A stretch of DNA of 17,850 bases, taken from an uncultured Atopostipes sp. (GTDB lineage: Bacteria > Bacillota > Bacilli > Lactobacillales > Carnobacteriaceae_A). The translations under genes and the position numbers were made by a program. Of this stretch, positions 15,547 to 17,850 are shown piece by piece (positions within the stretch are counted from its first letter, which is position 1; each line of letters starts with the position of its first letter). The stretch spans positions 1-17,850 of the forward strand of contig CAMYQS010000004.1 of the NCBI GenBank assembly GCA_947296835.1, read 5' to 3'. The notes beneath the pieces were generated by a model that worked only from the letters and a program-made list of their open reading frames with translations, was not told the DNA's origin and did not search any database.

Positions 15547-17136
15547 TTAAACCGTTGTGTCTGTTTCGTCAGTTCTGTTGCCTTTTAATACATCATCTAC
15601 TGCATGTCGAACAAATTCTACTTGTGGTCCGAATACAACGTGGATGTGGTTTTTCGATGGGAAGAATAGACCAGATGATCCAGAACTTTCTAAGATATCT
15701 TTGTCTGCTTTCTTCGCATCTTTCAAGTCTATACGTAGACGAGTTACACAGTTTTCGACATTCACAATGTTATCGCGTCCGCCAAGTCCTTCAACGACGA
15801 GGTCAGCAATTTTATCGTATTCACGATTCGCGAGTAGTGCACTGTTCTTAGAGGCGTCTCCCTCACGACCAGGTGTCTTGACGTCCCATTTCACAATTAA
15901 GTACTTGAATGTGAAATATGTGATGATGGCCAGTGGAATACCGACAATGAATAAGTTGTACCATTTTGTATCTTCATAGAGTAAACCGAAGATCGCAAAG
16001 TCGAAGATGGTTCCTCGAATGTATCCAACAGCTGTTCCCATTGCAGCAAGTGCGAAGGAACCGATGGAGACGAGGGCAATATAAATGACATATAGAAGAG
16101 GCGCAATGAATAGGAATGAGAACTCCATTGGCTCTGTAATGTTTCCTAAGAAAGGTGTTAGAACTAATGTAATAATAATTCCTTTAACCGCTTTTTTGTT
16201 TCCGTCATACGCTGTGTGATACATAGCTAAACCAATTGCTGGAATCATGAATAGTGTCAGTAGCATCTGGTTTTGTGCCATAAATCGTGTTAAGTCGGGC
16301 ATTAATTCCCAAGCTTCTGTTCCAGGACCATGGTTAAATAGTACTTCGTTTAGTGCGTTAAGAACACCTACGAACTCTTCTCCACCGATGTTGTAAACTC
16401 CTCCGGCTGGTGTAAAGCGTAGGAATGCTGTCCACACGTGGTGCAATCCGAATGGAATGAGTAATCGGTTAATCGCAATACTTAGTGGTGGACCAAATTT
16501 AGATAGAATAAGTCCTGACATTGATGTAAGAGCTGCAACGAAGTATTTCCAAATGAATGGAATAAATAATCCGACAACTACTGTGAAGACTGCTGTAATA
16601 ATTGGAACAAATTTCGTTCCGGCGAAGAACGCAAAGGCAAGTGGTAATTCTTGACGATAGAATCGATCCGCTGAATAAGATGCAATAAGTCCGGCTATAA
16701 TTCCTCCGAGGACATCGATTCTTAATGTTTGAATCCCTAACACCATACCTTGACCAACTTGGGTCATGATTTCAGGATCGGCTAATTCTCCGGTCGCTGC
16801 TAATACGGCGTTAATTGTTCCGTGTAGCATAAAGTAGGAAACTATGGAACTGAAAACGGCTATCCCTTTGTCGTTACGGGTCATCCCATAAGCCACACCC
16901 ATCGCAAATAGTACGGGGATATTGGAGAACACAACATCTGAGATGTTTCGCATACTAACAAGGATGGTTTGTAACGTCTCATTTTGTAAGAACGCGACAC
17001 GTTCAACCATATAAGGTTGGACAAATGCTCCAGTCAGTCCTAAAATCATTCCAATTGGTGCCATAATTGCAATAGGTAGTAATAGGGAACGACCGAAACG
17101 TTGAACCTCTTGGCTAATCTTTTCTTTATTCATCAT
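15547..17136 (-). CDS. PTS EIICB transporter, glucose/GlcNAc/maltose superfamily
   Basis: Membrane-bound sugar transporter and kinase of 529 residues, with EIIC domain (about 10-415, roughly ten membrane segments) followed by a linker and EIIB domain (about 438-520). Landmarks: LLPIAIMAPIGMILG near the N-terminus, LHHVWTAF at 231-238, the signature GNITEPMEFSFLF at 331-343, and the phosphorylated Cys463 in NVENCVTRLR. No EIIA domain is attached, so a shared EIIA (as for glucose) must serve it. AAGGAGG lies four and seven bases before two consecutive ATGs (17136, 17133); either may be used. It is first in an operon with the RpiR regulator and the NagA-like enzyme. An N-acetylated amino sugar would be the default substrate, but the atypical deacetylase makes this uncertain. 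Confidence 0.93.
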   Translation of the reverse strand: MMNKEKISQEVQRFGRSLLLPIAIMAPIGMILGLTGAFVQPYMVERVAFLQNETLQTILVSMRNISDVVFSNIPVLFAMGVAYGMTRNDKGIAVFSSIVSYFMLHGTINAVLAATGELADPEIMTQVGQGMVLGIQTLRIDVLGGIIAGLIASYSADRFYRQELPLAFAFFAGTKFVPIITAVFTVVVGLFIPFIWKYFVAALTSMSGLILSKFGPPLSIAINRLLIPFGLHHVWTAFLRFTPAGGVYNIGGEEFVGVLNALNEVLFNHGPGTEAWELMPDLTRFMAQNQMLLTLFMIPAIGLAMYHTAYDGNKKAVKGIIITLVLTPFLGNITEPMEFSFLFIAPLLYVIYIALVSIGSFALAAMGTAVGYIRGTIFDFAIFGLLYEDTKWYNLFIVGIPLAIITYFTFKYLIVKWDVKTPGREGDASKNSALLANREYDKIADLVVEGLGGRDNIVNVENCVTRLRIDLKDAKKADKDILESSGSSGLFFPSKNHIHVVFGPQVEFVRHAVDDVLKGNRTDETDTTV

Positions 17137-17176
17137 TCTTCCTCCTTAAATTTTTTATTTATTTGTGGTTAATAAC

Positions 17177-17207
17177 AATATAGCAATAAAACGCTTCCAA
17201 GTCTGAA
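17177..17207 (-). promoter_or_regulatory. Candidate promoter of the EIICB operon
   Basis: On the minus strand TATATT (17182-17177) could serve as -10 with TCAGAC or TTCAGA (17206-17202 region) as a poor -35 at 18-19 base spacing. The -10 is good and the -35 weak, as expected for a regulated promoter. Transcription would start near 17170 and leave a leader of about 35 bases. Confidence 0.35.
17186..17200 (-). promoter_or_regulatory. Candidate CcpA-binding cre site
   Basis: Read on the minus strand, TTGGAAGCGTTTTAT matches the published cre consensus WTGNAANCGNWNNCW at all fixed positions but one (A in place of the C near the end). It lies between the -10 and -35 of the candidate EIICB promoter, a position where bound CcpA would block transcription, so catabolite repression of the PTS operon is likely. 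Confidence 0.5.
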
Positions 17208-17222
17208 CAAATACTCTTTTTT

Positions 17223-17272
17223 GACTAAGTCCGCTGTAAATGACCGCGGTCAAAATCAGAGACTTAAGTCTG
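17223..17272. promoter_or_regulatory. Palindromic operator cluster in the divergent promoter region
   Basis: Two perfect 12-bp palindromes, TGACCGCGGTCA (17241-17252) and AGACTTAAGTCT (17260-17271), lie seven bases apart. A related odd-length palindrome GACTAAGTC is at 17223-17231. The element AAGTCYG occurs three times in the same orientation at 17199, 17227 and 17266. The last palindrome overlaps the candidate -35 of the lyase gene. RpiR-type regulators bind such inverted repeats, and the co-encoded RpiR protein is the natural candidate, by inference. Confidence 0.55.
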
Positions 17273-17293
17273 TTCCTCTTCCTGTATTATAAT
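17264..17293 (+). promoter_or_regulatory. Candidate sigma-A promoter of the lyase gene
   Basis: A perfect TATAAT at 17288-17293 has a weak TTAAGT (17264-17269) as -35 at 18-base spacing, inside the second palindrome. The transcript would start near 17300, about 33 bases before the ATG. A protein on that palindrome would compete with RNA polymerase. Confidence 0.6.
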
Positions 17294-17332
17294 AGTGATA
17301 AGGTTTAGTACATTATAAAAGGAGGAAAAGTT

Positions 17333-17850
17333 ATGGGTTTACAAGATTCAAAATCGTTGACGTTAAAAAACGATCATCTGGACTATTTATTGTCCAGTGA
17401 ATATAAATATAAAACATGGATTATGTTAGAAAAGACCATTGCTAACGCACAGGCTGAAATAGGGATCATCCCCAAGGAAGCGGCACAGGCAATTAATAAT
17501 GAAGTCCAATTTGAGAATTTTTCATCTGAAACGTATGATGCCTACTTAAAAAAGATAGGTCATGGGTTTTATTCATTTGTAGAAACGGTACTCGAGCCCA
17601 CTTCACCATTAACGAAGAAATATTTCCATTATGGCATCACCACTCAAAATATTCAGCAATCTTCTCAGGTTCTCATTTTACAAAAAGTGAATGAAGAATT
17701 TACACGTATAATAATAGAAGCGATTGATTTGTTATCGGAATTGGCGTTGAAGCATAAATTGGATTTAATGCCGGGGCGTACGCATTCGAAGCATGCCATT
17801 CCGACGACATTTGGTTTTGTCGTTTCCAGTTGGGTTGAGGAACTGTTGCC
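17333..17850 (+). CDS. Fumarase/aspartase-superfamily lyase (adenylosuccinate lyase-like), 3' truncated by window end
   Basis: 172 codons are visible and the frame is open at the right edge. Superfamily members catalyse beta-elimination releasing fumarate or a related product, acting as cytosolic tetramers. Two conserved blocks are seen: YFHYGITTQNIQQSS at about 98-111, matching the usual H-G-TSQD region but with TTQN in place of TSQD, and PGRTHSKHAIPTTFG at about 147-161, matching GRTH-Q-A-P-TFG. H99 and H151 keep conserved histidines. The catalytic serine loop lies outside the window. AAGGAGG precedes the ATG by about seven bases. It is not obviously a housekeeping PurB, ArgH or FumC. It diverges from the EIICB operon over a shared control region, which suggests a linked pathway. 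3-carboxymuconate cycloisomerase-like or an amino-acid-derivative lyase are possible alternatives. Confidence 0.85.
   Translation, partial: MGLQDSKSLTLKNDHLDYLLSSEYKYKTWIMLEKTIANAQAEIGIIPKEAAQAINNEVQFENFSSETYDAYLKKIGHGFYSFVETVLEPTSPLTKKYFHYGITTQNIQQSSQVLILQKVNEEFTRIIIEAIDLLSELALKHKLDLMPGRTHSKHAIPTTFGFVVSSWVEELL

Noticed and set aside
15543..15979. Plus-strand ORFs inside the EIICB gene
   Set aside because: They are antisense to a well-supported PTS gene, have no ribosome binding site and their translations show no family motifs.

Overview
The window comes from a low-GC Gram-positive bacterium. The DNA is AT-rich, genes are preceded by strong AGGAGG-type ribosome binding sites, catabolic genes have PTS transporters and PRD, RpiR and IclR regulators, Rho-independent hairpins are common, and there is one candidate CcpA (cre) site. 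The gene content would fit a member of the Lactobacillales or a relative, but the sequence alone does not fix the genus. I see no rRNA, tRNA, CRISPR array, insertion sequence or phage gene. The window holds three carbohydrate or nucleoside uptake and catabolism modules.

Module 1 (1-6931, + strand) is a nucleoside-type ABC importer of the BMP/NupNOPQ class. It has a solute-binding lipoprotein (cut at the left edge), a double ATPase and two permeases. Next come a uridine-phosphorylase-family enzyme, an IclR-type regulator and a short-chain dehydrogenase. A hairpin terminator separates the binding protein from the ATPase, and a second one lies before the dehydrogenase. The inferred role is import of a nucleoside, phosphorolysis inside the cell, and local control by the IclR protein.

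A stretch of about 740 bases (6932-7673) has no convincing gene. It is very AT-rich, may contain decayed coding sequence, and ends with a candidate promoter.

Module 2 (7674-13308, + strand) is an ascorbate-family (UlaA/SgaT) PTS operon. A PRD-containing regulator ends in an ascorbate-type EIIA domain. It is followed by EIIB, EIIC and a full-length transketolase, and closed by a very strong terminator. None of the usual ascorbate-degrading enzymes is present, so the sugar is unknown; the transketolase suggests entry through the pentose phosphate pathway.

Module 3 (13473-17850) is a minus-strand operon of a glucose/GlcNAc-superfamily EIICB transporter, an RpiR/SIS regulator and a NagA-like amidohydrolase. 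A fumarase/aspartase-superfamily lyase gene runs the other way and is cut by the right edge. The roughly 196-bp divergent region holds two perfect 12-bp palindromes, three copies of an AAGTCYG element and a cre-like site. The NagA-like enzyme keeps its metal ligands but has lost several residues usual around the amino-sugar-phosphate site. Together with the lyase, this makes module 3 the best candidate here for an undescribed catabolic pathway.
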